DNA of 35,393 nucleotides. It comes from Desulfotruncus alcoholivorax DSM 16058. Its GTDB lineage: Bacteria > Bacillota > Desulfotomaculia > Desulfotomaculales > Desulfallaceae. A model generated the notes under the pieces. It was given only the letters and a program-made list of their open reading frames with translations. It was not told the DNA's origin and made no database searches. The stretch spans positions 1-35,393 of the forward strand of contig NZ_AUMW01000035.1 in the NCBI RefSeq assembly GCF_000430885.1, given 5' to 3'. Shown here one piece after another: positions 18,715 to 26,374 of this stretch (within the stretch, counting starts at the first letter, position 1; every line of letters begins with the position of its first letter). The position numbers and the translations under genes are program-made.

Positions 18715-19773
18715 TTAACCCTCCCGGTTGAATTCCTTCCTAATAACTTCCGCTCTTAAAACGTCACGCTGTGCCGGTGGCAGCTCCCCTCCGTGCTGTT
18801 TTAAAAGGTAGGCGGGCTGTGTTTTAACAATTAACTCCGTCAGCTGATCGGGATTAACACCGTGAATTAAATTAAGATCAACTCCCAGGCGTACATCCGA
18901 CAGCCTGCGCATAGTTTCTTCCGTAGATATTACATGGCAAAATTTTAAAATTCCATACGAGCGCCCCACCCTGTCTTCCAGCTGCTCCCGGCGTTCCCTG
19001 ATTAACACCTTGCGTGCCTCTCTTTCCTGGGCCAGTAACTGTCCTGTTACTGAATTTAAACTGTTAATTATTTCTTCTTCAGAATGGCCCATGGTTACTT
19101 GATTGCTAATCTGGAACAAGTTTCCATGAGCTTCCGTACCCTCACCATACAAACCCCGCACTGTAAAGCCCAGCTTGGATATAGCAGTTAACACCGCCCT
19201 GATTTGATTAATCAGCACCAAGCCAGGTAAATGCAACATCACAGAAGCCCTCATCCCGGTCCCGGCATTGGTTGGACAAGCAGTTAGGTACCCGTACTTT
19301 TCTGAAAACGCATACTCCAGGGTTTTTTCCAGGCCATCATCTACCTTGTCAACCAATTCCCAGGCCTTTTCCAACTGCAACCCCGGCAGAAGGCTCTGAA
19401 TGCGCAAGTGATCCTCCTCATTGACCATCACGCTGACAACTTCATCATCACGCAGCGCAACAGCCTTCTTTTCATGGTTGTGCAAAAGGTCAGGGCTGAT
19501 CAGGTGCTTTTCAACTAGTATCTGCCTTTCGACGGGGCTCAATTCGGTCAGGCGGGTCAACTCCAGTTCAGTTTTAAGATCAGAATTACCCAGTGCCGCT
19601 TGAATCCCGTGCATCACCTGTTCCGCCTTTTCCTGTCCCAGCAGATGAGGGAAAGAAAAACCATTTATATTGCGGGCCACCCTTACCCTGCTGCTAACCA
19701 CAATATCGCCGGCCGGGCTATCCGCCTTCATCCAACCGCTCCTGGCTGAGTTTACTGTTTCCCTGATACTCAT
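18715..19773 (-). CDS. mcsB: Protein-arginine kinase McsB
   Basis: McsB phosphorylates arginine residues, marking proteins for ClpCP and inactivating CtsR. The 352-aa sequence has the phosphagen-kinase catalytic core. Its RxRxxR nucleotide site is SSRVRVARN (27-35), and TACPTNAGTGMRASVMLHLP carries the catalytic-loop cysteine. GEGTEAHGNLFQISNQ is also present, as is the C-terminal phospho-arginine-binding part. I start at the ATG giving MSIRETV, with GGGGGGAG a few bases upstream; a longer open frame overlaps mcsA and has no support. The short spacing to mcsA and clpC shows an operon. Confidence 0.96.
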   Translation of the reverse strand: MSIRETVNSARSGWMKADSPAGDIVVSSRVRVARNINGFSFPHLLGQEKAEQVMHGIQAALGNSDLKTELELTRLTELSPVERQILVEKHLISPDLLHNHEKKAVALRDDEVVSVMVNEEDHLRIQSLLPGLQLEKAWELVDKVDDGLEKTLEYAFSEKYGYLTACPTNAGTGMRASVMLHLPGLVLINQIRAVLTAISKLGFTVRGLYGEGTEAHGNLFQISNQVTMGHSEEEIINSLNSVTGQLLAQEREARKVLIRERREQLEDRVGRSYGILKFCHVISTEETMRRLSDVRLGVDLNLIHGVNPDQLTELIVKTQPAYLLKQHGGELPPAQRDVLRAEVIRKEFNREG

Positions 19774-19783
19774 AATCTCCCCC

Positions 19784-20293
19784 CTACAGCTGCTGTTCCA
19801 GCTTTTTAATATTGTCCCGCAGTTCAGCCGCCTTTTCAAACTCCTCCCGGGCTACCGCATACCTTAAACTGGCCTTTAATTCTTCTATTTGCCTTGCTAA
19901 AAGCACCTTTCCGCCTGAACGTACAGGTACCTTGCCGGTATGAGCGCTTGAGCCGTGAATCCTGCGCAATAACGGCTCTAATCGATCACCAAAGTGTTTG
20001 TAGCAATCACCGCATCCAAATAACCCTTTTTGCGCAAAAAGGCTTTCCGGGGTTCCACAAGAAGGGCAAGCCTCTTCTTCCTTTGTTTTGGGGGCAAAAG
20101 GATGAACTCCCGACATTTGGTTCCAAAAACTGGCCAAGAAATTATGGAGATTCATCTGGGGCAGCCCACCAAAGCCCTCAGCCTGCATCTGACTCGCACA
20201 AACTTCGCAAAGCTGCATTTTTTTCTGTTTGTTATTAATCACCTCTGTGTAAAATACCGTTGCCGGTCTTTCCTGGCACTTTTCACATAACAT
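19784..20293 (-). CDS. mcsA: McsA, zinc-finger activator of McsB
   Basis: McsA binds McsB and stimulates arginine kinase activity. The 169-aa product has four CxxC pairs (LCEKC, LCEVC, ACPSC and FGCGDC) arranged as two zinc fingers, and a C-terminal UVR motif (LRYAVAREEFEKAAELRDNI) that in Clp partners contacts ClpC. I use the ATG aligning with Bacillus MICQECHERPA; a GTG four codons upstream (20305) is only 1 nt behind GGGGA and is less likely. It lies 25 nt after ctsR. Confidence 0.94.
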   Translation of the reverse strand: MLCEKCQERPATVFYTEVINNKQKKMQLCEVCASQMQAEGFGGLPQMNLHNFLASFWNQMSGVHPFAPKTKEEEACPSCGTPESLFAQKGLFGCGDCYKHFGDRLEPLLRRIHGSSAHTGKVPVRSGGKVLLARQIEELKASLRYAVAREEFEKAAELRDNIKKLEQQL

Positions 20294-20317
20294 CAATCTA
20301 CTCACTCCCCTAATAAT

Positions 20318-20794
20318 TTACCTGTTTTCCTGGTTTTTTAAAACCGTTATTAAAACTGCTTTTAGTATATTCGCCCTTAACTGATCCCGGGCCGGCAGGC
20401 CAATGCGCAAGACGCTGCGGCTTAATGCTGCGCCTATAATAGCAGCTTCCCGCTCCGTAACAATTTCTTCTTCAACTAATCTGTCCAAAATTGCGGCGGA
20501 GCCACGCTCGGAAATCCTATCACCGACCAGATTCACCACTTCATTAACCAGATCCAATTCTCCGGTGCTCAACGGTACTTTTACTATTCTTACATATCCC
20601 CCACCGCCACGCCGGCTTTCCACCATGTACCCCCTTTCAATGGTAAAACGGGTGGTTAAAACGTAATTAATTTGGGAGGGCGCGCAATTAAATTTTTCCG
20701 CCAGTTCATTCCGCTGTATTTCAACCAGCTGTCCGCTGCTGCGTTCAATAAGCTGGTTTAAATATTTTTCGATTATGTTTGATAAATTGGACAT
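20318..20794 (-). CDS. ctsR: Transcriptional repressor CtsR
   Basis: CtsR is a dimeric winged-helix repressor of clp genes that senses heat directly. The 158-aa protein has an N-terminal HTH (VEIQRNELAEKFNCAPSQIN). The beta-wing RRGGGGYVRI (61-70) contains the tetraglycine loop known as the thermosensor and DNA minor-groove reader. A C-terminal four-helix dimer and McsB-binding domain follows. SD GAGGAGGTGG lies about 13 nt upstream of the ATG. As the first gene of the operon it should repress itself through repeats at 20828-20845. Confidence 0.97.
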   Translation of the reverse strand: MSNLSNIIEKYLNQLIERSSGQLVEIQRNELAEKFNCAPSQINYVLTTRFTIERGYMVESRRGGGGYVRIVKVPLSTGELDLVNEVVNLVGDRISERGSAAILDRLVEEEIVTEREAAIIGAALSRSVLRIGLPARDQLRANILKAVLITVLKNQENR

Positions 20795-20827
20795 AACCTT
20801 ATTAAGCCACCTCCTCTGCCGGAACTA

Positions 20828-20845
20828 TTGACTTTGACTTTGACC
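20828..20845 (-). promoter_or_regulatory. Putative CtsR operator
   Basis: Minus strand GGTCAAAGTCAAAGTCAA: three GTCAA(A) units in tandem, just downstream of the predicted start site. The classical CtsR box is two GTCAAA heptads with a 10-nt period; here the period is 6, so the arrangement is atypical. Confidence 0.65.
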
Positions 20846-20858
20846 TTTTCTAACCTTA

Positions 20859-20887
20859 ATCATAATACAATTTAATATGTTTTTCAA
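20859..20887 (-). promoter_or_regulatory. Sigma-A promoter of the ctsR operon
   Basis: Minus strand TTGAAA, 17 nt, TATGAT, with the CtsR-type repeats immediately downstream. Confidence 0.78.
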
Positions 20888-20934
20888 GCCAATAAATCAT
20901 TCTAAATTAATTACTCCTATTTATAGTATTGCAC

Positions 20935-20981
20935 CAAAAAAGAGAGCTTAAAGGTTAATAACCTTTAAGCTCTCTTTTTTG
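20935..20981. terminator. Terminator after the Asn/Ala/Ile tRNA cluster
   Basis: AAAAAAGAGAGCTTAAAGG pairs perfectly with its complement ending CTCTCTTTTTT, a stem of over 20 bp with a T-tract on both strands. It abuts the CCA end of tRNA-Asn. Confidence 0.92.
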
Positions 20982-21054
20982 GCTCCCCGAGCTGGATTCG
21001 AACCAGCAACCCTCCGGTTAACAGCCGGATGCTCTACCGTTGAGCTATCGAGGA
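20980..21054 (-). tRNA. tRNA-Asn (GTT)
   Basis: A 75-nt cloverleaf with anticodon GTT in CTGTTAA, acceptor TCCTCGA/TCGGGGA with G-U pairs, and encoded CCA. Its 3' end overlaps the terminator T-run by a base or two. Confidence 0.95.
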
Positions 21055-21057
21055 ATA

Positions 21058-21133
21058 TGGTGGAGATGACCGGACTCGAACCGGTGACCCCCTGCTTGCA
21101 AGGCAGGTGCTCTCCCAACTGAGCTACACCCCC
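21058..21133 (-). tRNA. tRNA-Ala (TGC)
   Basis: A 76-nt cloverleaf with anticodon TGC in CTTGCAA. Acceptor GGGGGTG/CATCTCC contains the G3-U70 pair that specifies alanine, and CCA is encoded. Confidence 0.96.
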
Positions 21134-21136
21134 GTA

Positions 21137-21181
21137 TTTTCGAGGTTCGACGTTCGAATCTCTAACTTCGAACTTCGAGAT
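21137..21181. repeat. Degenerate TTCGAA-type inverted repeat between tRNAs
   Basis: The spacer between tRNA-Ala and tRNA-Ile consists of TTCGA words. CGAGGTTCGACGTTCGAA on the left and TTCGAACTTCGAG on the right form a hairpin. In style it matches the spacer in the other tRNA cluster (1500-1600). Confidence 0.65.
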
Positions 21182-21258
<77 letters not shown>

Positions 21259-21314
21259 GGACCGCCACAAATGCCTCTAACAGTGAGTTAAATTAATTGG
21301 CGCCTCGATTTAAA

Positions 21315-21343
21315 ATATTATCACAGTGCACCAGGGTTGTCAA
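21315..21343 (-). promoter_or_regulatory. Sigma-A promoter of the Ile-Ala-Asn tRNA cluster
   Basis: Minus strand TTGACA, 17 nt, TAATAT, about 57 nt upstream of tRNA-Ile and just past the lysS stop codon. Confidence 0.75.
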
Positions 21344-21358
21344 TAACAGTTTATACCA

Positions 21359-22864
21359 TCACATTTCCCGTGGTTTCATCAGCGGGAAAAGAATCACATC
21401 CCGGATTGATGCAGCACCGGTAAACAGCATCACCATACGGTCAATACCGATTCCGAGACCACCGGCTGGAGGCATACCATATTCAAGAGCATTAATGTAA
21501 TCTTCGTCCATCATGTGGGCTTCATCATCGCCGGCCCGCCTTTTTTCCAGTTGTTTTAAGAACCTCTCCTTTTGATCCAGAGGATCGTTAAGCTCAGAAA
21601 AAGCGTTGGCCATTTCGCGTCCATAGATAAACAACTCGAAGCGGTAGGTCAGATCAGGCCTGTCCTCCTTTTTCTTGGCCAGCGGTGATATATCAATTGG
21701 GTAGTCATAAATAAAAGTAGGTTGGATTAACCTTGGTTCGACCTTTTCCTCAAAGACCTTATTCAGGATGGAACCCCAGCTTTCACCGCGCTCTAGCTCA
21801 AGGTTAAGATGTTTAACGGCTTCATAAGCTTCATCCCCGGTACGCAGCTGCTCGAAATCCACACCACTGTACTGTTTGACAGCTTCCAGCATCGGCACCC
21901 TGGCCCAAGGCTTGGCCAGTTTAATTTCTTGCCCGTCATATTGAATCGTGGTGGTCCCCAGCACCTCCCCGGCCACAGTGACAAATAAATCCTCGGTTAG
22001 ATCCATCATGTCATTGTAATCAGCGTAAGCCTGATACAATTCCAGCATGGTGAACTCGGGATTATGCTTGGTACTCATACCCTCATTGCGGAAATTGCGG
22101 TTAATCTCATAAACCCGGTCAAATCCTCCCACCAATAGCCGCTTCAGGTATAATTCCGGAGCAATACGCAAGTAAAGCTTCATATCCAGCGCATTATGGT
22201 GGGTTACAAACGGGCGTGCCGTAGCCCCGCCGGCGATAGGATGCATCATCGGCGTTTCAACTTCAAGAAAGCCCTTTTGCTCCATGTATTTTCTTATAGA
22301 GTGAATAATTTTGCTGCGCTTGACAAACGTATCTTTAACCTCCGGATTGACAATTAAATCAACGTACCTCTGGCGGTAGCGCAATTCAACATCCCGCAGG
22401 CCGTGCCATTTTTCGGGCAGCGGTCGCATGGACTTGCTTAACAGCCGAAGCGAATCAACTGCAACGGTGGTTTCTCCCGTCCGGGTCTTAAAAACTTTGC
22501 CAGCAACACCGATAATATCGCCAATATCCAGCTTGGTAAACAAGTCGTAAGTCTCTTCACCGGCATCGTTCAATCTGGCGTATATTTGAATAAGGCCGGT
22601 GCTGTCCTGAATATTGGCAAAACCGGCTTTGCCATGCCCGCGCTTGGCCATTACCCTACCGGCCAGGGATACCATCTTTCCTTCGAAACTTTCATAATCT
22701 TGAATGATTTGTGAAGCAGTATGAGTTCTTTCGTATTTTTCACCAAAAGGGTTGATTCCCTGATTCTTAAATTCAGTTAGCTTTTCCAGCCTTACTCGCA
22801 TTAGCTCGTTGAGATCAAGGGATTCCTGATCTGTGCCGGTATACTTGGGGCTATCTTTGGACAT
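21359..22864 (-). CDS. lysS: Lysyl-tRNA synthetase (class II)
   Basis: LysS charges tRNA-Lys. The N-terminal OB-fold anticodon-binding domain ([20 protein letters not shown] region, residues about 65-150) is followed by the class II catalytic core. That core has motif 2 [20 protein letters not shown] and motif 3 [16 protein letters not shown], ending [16 protein letters not shown]. The 501-aa length is typical. SD GGAGG is 10 nt before the ATG. It lies 20 nt downstream of greA and shares its promoter, an arrangement conserved in Firmicutes. Confidence 0.97.
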   Translation of the reverse strand: MSKDSPKYTGTDQESLDLNELMRVRLEKLTEFKNQGINPFGEKYERTHTASQIIQDYESFEGKMVSLAGRVMAKRGHGKAGFANIQDSTGLIQIYARLNDAGEETYDLFTKLDIGDIIGVAGKVFKTRTGETTVAVDSLRLLSKSMRPLPEKWHGLRDVELRYRQRYVDLIVNPEVKDTFVKRSKIIHSIRKYMEQKGFLEVETPMMHPIAGGATARPFVTHHNALDMKLYLRIAPELYLKRLLVGGFDRVYEINRNFRNEGMSTKHNPEFTMLELYQAYADYNDMMDLTEDLFVTVAGEVLGTTTIQYDGQEIKLAKPWARVPMLEAVKQYSGVDFEQLRTGDEAYEAVKHLNLELERGESWGSILNKVFEEKVEPRLIQPTFIYDYPIDISPLAKKKEDRPDLTYRFELFIYGREMANAFSELNDPLDQKERFLKQLEKRRAGDDEAHMMDEDYINALEYGMPPAGGLGIGIDRMVMLFTGAASIRDVILFPLMKPREM

Positions 22865-22884
22865 CTGTCTAAAACCTCCGGTAG

Positions 22885-23358
22885 TTAAAAAATGTCGACA
22901 ATTTGATATTTCAAAACGCCGGCCGGAACAGAAACCTCCACAGTTTCACCCTTGGGCATGCCAAGTATGGCTTTGCCTACTGGAGACTCGTTGGAAATTT
23001 TGTTATTACCGGGATCGGCTTCTGCTGAACCAACAATAGTGCACTTAAATTCTTCGCCAAACTCCAGATCACGTAAAAGCACCGTGGAGCCGATGGAAAC
23101 CACCTCGGTGCCAAGATTTTCATCGTCTATAATTTTGGCGTTGCGCAGCATTTTTTCAAGCGTTAATATCCGGCCTTCGATAAAAGCCTGCTCATTCTTG
23201 GCGTCTTCATACTCAGAGTTCTCACTGATATCGCCAAATTCAATGGCCTGCTTGATTCTGGCCGCAACCTCGCGCCGTTTAACAGACTTTAAATTTTCAA
23301 GCTCTTCCTCAAGCTTCTTCAAGCCTTCTATAGTGAGAATAACTTCCTTGTTGGTCAT
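22885..23358 (-). CDS. greA: Transcription elongation factor GreA
   Basis: GreA inserts an N-terminal coiled coil into the RNA polymerase secondary channel and promotes cleavage of backtracked transcripts. The coiled coil spans residues about 8-75, with the acidic tip D43 and E46 in [17 protein letters not shown]. The C-terminal FKBP-like domain contains the [19 protein letters not shown] motif. At 157 aa it is standard. SD AAGGAG is 9 nt upstream. It has a perfect sigma-A promoter and a roughly 165-nt leader with a terminator-like hairpin, suggesting attenuation of its own synthesis. Confidence 0.97.
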   Translation of the reverse strand: MTNKEVILTIEGLKKLEEELENLKSVKRREVAARIKQAIEFGDISENSEYEDAKNEQAFIEGRILTLEKMLRNAKIIDDENLGTEVVSIGSTVLLRDLEFGEEFKCTIVGSAEADPGNNKISNESPVGKAILGMPKGETVEVSVPAGVLKYQIVDIF

Positions 23359-23467
23359 AGACTCAATCTCCTTAAAGTCAATTTACAGAACAATATATGT
23401 TATTAGCTTTTAATTATTCTATAAAAACCTGAGAATAAAGTATACTGCAGTTAAAGCTTCCAAATTA

Positions 23468-23502
23468 TTTTAAAAGCACTGCAAAAAAGCTTTTCGCAGT
23501 GC
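23468..23502 (-). terminator. Terminator-like hairpin in the greA leader
   Basis: Minus strand GCACTGCGAAAAGCTTTTTTGCAGTGC-type stem: arms GCACTGC/GCAGTGC plus inner A-T pairs, followed by TTTTAAAAT. It lies downstream of the greA promoter, inside the leader, about 20 nt from the predicted start site. Confidence 0.6.
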
Positions 23503-23528
23503 CCGTCGTTCTGCTTTTATTCCATAAC

Positions 23529-23557
23529 ATTATATGAAGGCCGAATAGATCTGTCAA
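23529..23557 (-). promoter_or_regulatory. Consensus sigma-A promoter of greA-lysS
   Basis: Minus strand TTGACA, 17 nt, TATAAT: perfect hexamers and spacing. Confidence 0.88.
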
Positions 23558-23617
23558 GGTTTGTTTTTTAACACCCTACCTTGTTGCCCCTGAAAAAATC
23601 CGTGCCGGGGCTTTGTG

Positions 23618-24721
23618 TTAATTTCCGGTTTGCGGCTTTGCCCGGGATGCGCTTAAGGCGCGCCTGGCGTTTTCCCTGATCTTTGCTATCTCCTCCCGGG
23701 TTACCGCCCTTTCGAAGCTTCGAAAACCCGCTAATTTAAACCCGTGCTTACGGGCCAGCGCGGAGATTTCTTCAACCTGCTGCAAAGACATGTCTCTTCC
23801 CAGGGAAAAGCTTTCATAACGCCCTTCCATGGCCAGCATCATGGTTTCAGCCATACACGCGTAGGACATACCCGGAGGGAAACCAAAGTTAAAATTAAAG
23901 TTAACTTGACCCGGCACCTCTACTACACCGCCTTCAATAACCAGCACGTCATTGCGTTTTTCCGCCACCTCCCGGGAAACATTTCGCGGGCGGCTTACGT
24001 CGCATACTACAGCACCGGGCATTAAATCATCCGCCCCAATAATTGTATCAACAGCGCTGGTTACAGTAATAACGATTTGCGCATTTTGCAGTGCGTGCTT
24101 GATGTCAGAGGTGATCCTTGGCGCCACTCCGGTTTCATAGGTTATTCTATGTGCCAGATCTTCAAGACGGGATTTCTTACGGGCAACCAAAGTCAGGGCA
24201 CGAACGTCCCTGGCCAGCAGGCGGGCACAGACACTGCCGATTGACCCGGTGGCGCCAACCACTACGGCATGACATTTTTTTATATTATGGCCCATCAGGA
24301 CGGCCGCTTCTTTGGCGCCTTCTATAGCCGTTGCCACAGTATAGCTGTTCCCGGTGGTAACGGCAATATCAAGATTCTTATCCACGGTGATTCCGGCATC
24401 CCCCACAACCGAAGTAAAAGCCCCAAGGCCAAGTATTTTGGCCCCCAGCTTTTGTGCAAGCTTACCGGTTTTTATTATTTTCTTAATAACAAATTCTTCT
24501 GGCAAGTCAACCATCAAACGAGACGTTATGGGGCAAGCAACAAACCATCCCTCGGCCCGGGCATGTTTGGAACATACACCTGTTATTTGAGAAACCTTAA
24601 GGGGAGGCGCGTATTTAAAAAGACTTTCAACCAAGCGAGGCGGTAACTTGCCCAGGGGGCCGAATTTCCTTGCAATATCACCAATTTCGATAGGGTGAAT
24701 CATAAAAGCAAAGGTATTCAT
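23618..24721 (-). CDS. Acyl-ACP reductase-like NAD(P)H dehydrogenase
   Basis: The 367-aa protein resembles the long-chain acyl-ACP reductase (AAR) of cyanobacteria along its whole length. It has an N-terminal FAFMIHPIEIGDIARKFG segment, LGLGAFTSVVGDAGITVD (AAR: ALGGFSSI), TTGNSYTVATAIEGAKEAA (AAR: TTGNTHTAY), the Rossmann motif GATGSIG (156-162) and VIEGGVVEVPG (AAR: ILKGGIVEHS). It also has SYACMAETMMLAMEGRYESF (AAR: MFACFAEA...EFEGW). C289 aligns with the AAR active-site cysteine that forms the acyl-enzyme. Such proteins are sometimes labelled shikimate-dehydrogenase-like because of the Rossmann domain. The inferred activity is NADPH reduction of an acyl-ACP or acyl-CoA to aldehyde; the substrate is unknown. 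A perfect SD (AAGGAGG) fixes the start. It follows an HTH gene by 11 nt. Confidence 0.85.
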   Translation of the reverse strand: MNTFAFMIHPIEIGDIARKFGPLGKLPPRLVESLFKYAPPLKVSQITGVCSKHARAEGWFVACPITSRLMVDLPEEFVIKKIIKTGKLAQKLGAKILGLGAFTSVVGDAGITVDKNLDIAVTTGNSYTVATAIEGAKEAAVLMGHNIKKCHAVVVGATGSIGSVCARLLARDVRALTLVARKKSRLEDLAHRITYETGVAPRITSDIKHALQNAQIVITVTSAVDTIIGADDLMPGAVVCDVSRPRNVSREVAEKRNDVLVIEGGVVEVPGQVNFNFNFGFPPGMSYACMAETMMLAMEGRYESFSLGRDMSLQQVEEISALARKHGFKLAGFRSFERAVTREEIAKIRENARRALSASRAKPQTGN

Positions 24722-24732
24722 ACGGGACCTCC

Positions 24733-25263
24733 TTAATTACTTGCCTTAATAACCCTGATAACCGCCATTAATTCATCAGGGTTAACAAACCTATCTTCCT
24801 TGAGGGGGGACTCACCAATTTCAAATCCCACAACTTCTTTATCCAGTACGGCTCTCAATAAATTGATTCGCTTATCTGATCCAATAACCACAACCTGGTC
24901 GCATGAATGCACTTGAGCGATAATATCCATAATTGCGTTGAACAGTTCTATACCGCTTTTCTGCCGCACATAATCCCAACGCTCCGACTCGCTCATTAAT
25001 AATATAAAGTCCACGCCTTCCGCACTTAATAAAGAGCGAATCTCTTCCCGGTTGGCGATGGGGAACCCAATTACAGCTACACTCTTCCCTTTACGGACTT
25101 CACCCATATGCTCAAGACGGGAAATAAAAGTCCGGTCGATGCCCAACCGCCCGGCTACATCGGTTTGCGATAATCCAGAAGACCGGAGCCGCAGGATTTC
25201 GCTTATTAAATAATCTATTTTATACCTACTGATAACCTTGTCACCAATGCGTATTAAATCCAC
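24733..25263 (-). CDS. HTH-domain protein paired with the AAR-like gene
   Basis: The 176-aa product has an N-terminal Cro/XRE-like helix-turn-helix (ILRLRSSGLSQTDVAGRLGI followed by DRTFISRLEHMG). The alpha/beta domain that follows (SVAVIGFPIANREEI, VDFILLMSE, CDQVVVIGSDKRINLLRAV, VVGFEIGES) looks like a Rossmann-like sensor and is not one I can name. I start at GTG 25263, which has GGGGAGG 8-10 nt upstream; an upstream GTG at 25296 lies inside the palindrome. The promoter and an imperfect 20-bp palindrome precede it, suggesting autoregulation and control of the reductase gene downstream. Its role as regulator is inferred. Confidence 0.82.
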   Translation of the reverse strand: MDLIRIGDKVISRYKIDYLISEILRLRSSGLSQTDVAGRLGIDRTFISRLEHMGEVRKGKSVAVIGFPIANREEIRSLLSAEGVDFILLMSESERWDYVRQKSGIELFNAIMDIIAQVHSCDQVVVIGSDKRINLLRAVLDKEVVGFEIGESPLKEDRFVNPDELMAVIRVIKASN

Positions 25264-25289
25264 CCGCGGGGTCCCTCCCCAATTACCAA

Positions 25290-25309
25290 TGTGCACATAT
25301 TTGTGTACA
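25290..25309. promoter_or_regulatory. Palindromic putative operator of the HTH-reductase unit
   Basis: TGTGCACATA-TTTGTGTACA is an imperfect palindrome with 8 of 10 positions symmetrical. It overlaps the predicted transcription start (about 25308) and is an obvious site for the HTH protein. Confidence 0.55.
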
Positions 25310-25314
25310 AAATT

Positions 25315-25343
25315 ATTTTAACAGCAGCTTCCATTCTAGTCAA
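25315..25343 (-). promoter_or_regulatory. Sigma-A promoter of the HTH-reductase unit
   Basis: Minus strand TTGACT, 17 nt, TAAAAT. Its -35 abuts the T-tract of the dusB terminator. Confidence 0.7.
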
Positions 25344-25368
25344 ATAAAACAGCCGCCTTTTGGCGGCT
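25341..25368 (-). terminator. Intrinsic terminator of coaX-dusB
   Basis: AGCCGCC-(4 nt)-GGCGGCT followed on the minus strand by GTTTTATTTG. The stem overlaps the dusB stop codon. Confidence 0.85.
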
Positions 25369-26338
25369 ATTGTTCTACCTGGAGTAGTTCCCAAAATTCA
25401 CGGGTGAAGAATTCAAAACTGCTCCCGCTGTTGATTTTACTCCTCAGACGAGCGGAACCGCGCAGGCCTTTGGTGTACCAGGCCAGGTGCTTGCGCATCT
25501 CACGGTTGGCCAGATACTCACCTTTCGTTTCCACAAGCAACAAATAATGCCTGACGGCTGTTTGCCGCCGCATTTCCGGGGTTGGCCCGGGCAGCAACTC
25601 CCCGGTGGCCAGGTAATGCAGGGTACGGCTGAATATCCAAGGGTTGCCCATGGCCGCCCGGCCGATCATTACGGCATGACAGCCGGTTTCCTTCAGCATC
25701 CGGGCCGCATCTTCCGGCGAACGTACGTCTCCATTGCCGATAACCGGAACTTTAACTGTCTCACGAACTTTTTTAATTATTTCCCAGTCCGCCTCACCAC
25801 CGTAAAACTGTGACCTGGTCCTGCCGTGCAAAGTTATTGCGGCTGCACCGGCCTCAACTACGGCCTGCGCCACTTCAGGCGCATTAACACTGTCTTCATC
25901 CCAGCCTTTACGCATCTTAACCGTAACAGGGCAATCCACCTGCGACACAACCGAGGCAACAATCCGTGCCGCCTGGTCGGGGTTTTTCATCAAGGCACTG
26001 CCTTCGCCGTTTTTAACTATTTTTGGCGTCGGGCAGCCCATGTTGATATCAATGATATCGGCACCACGCCGTGCGATTATTTCAGCAGCCCGTTTCATAT
26101 AATCTTCGTTGCTGCCGAAAATTTGCACCGCAATAGGGCCGTTTTCGCCCCTGCAGTCCAATAAAACATTGGTTTTGGGATTGCCATAAATAAGGGCCTG
26201 GTCACTGATCATTTCGGTAAAAACCAGGCCGCAGCCATGTTCCCGGGCCAGTATCCTGAAGGGCCGGTCGGTTACTCCGGCCATTGGTGCGGAAACAACC
26301 CTGTTTTTAATTGTTACGCCACCTATATTAAACGCCAA
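25367..26338 (-). CDS. dusB: tRNA-dihydrouridine synthase (DusB family)
   Basis: Dus enzymes reduce uridines in the tRNA D-loop with FMN and NADPH. The TIM-barrel has the FMN-binding SAPMAGVTDRPFR near the N-terminus. The catalytic-cysteine motif INMGCPTPK (C102) follows, then KMRKGWDED, ITLHGRTRSQFY and VIGNGDVRSPEDA, then GRAAMGNPWIF, and finally the small helical tRNA-binding domain. Family length is normal at 323 aa. It starts at TTG with a GGAGGTGGG SD. It lies 36 nt after coaX in one transcript ended by a hairpin. The exact uridine modified cannot be read from the sequence. Confidence 0.94.
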   Translation of the reverse strand: MAFNIGGVTIKNRVVSAPMAGVTDRPFRILAREHGCGLVFTEMISDQALIYGNPKTNVLLDCRGENGPIAVQIFGSNEDYMKRAAEIIARRGADIIDINMGCPTPKIVKNGEGSALMKNPDQAARIVASVVSQVDCPVTVKMRKGWDEDSVNAPEVAQAVVEAGAAAITLHGRTRSQFYGGEADWEIIKKVRETVKVPVIGNGDVRSPEDAARMLKETGCHAVMIGRAAMGNPWIFSRTLHYLATGELLPGPTPEMRRQTAVRHYLLLVETKGEYLANREMRKHLAWYTKGLRGSARLRSKINSGSSFEFFTREFWELLQVEQ

Positions 26339-26374
26339 AACAACCCACCTCCGGCTAAAGCCAGCCGGCTAAAG

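Noticed and set aside
18715-19839. Longer mcsB frame starting at 19839
   Set aside because: The extra 22 codons overlap mcsA and are unlike any McsB N-terminus; MSIRETV has a good SD.
21259-21358. Attenuator or terminator after lysS
   Set aside because: I found only the tRNA promoter; no stem with a T-tract.
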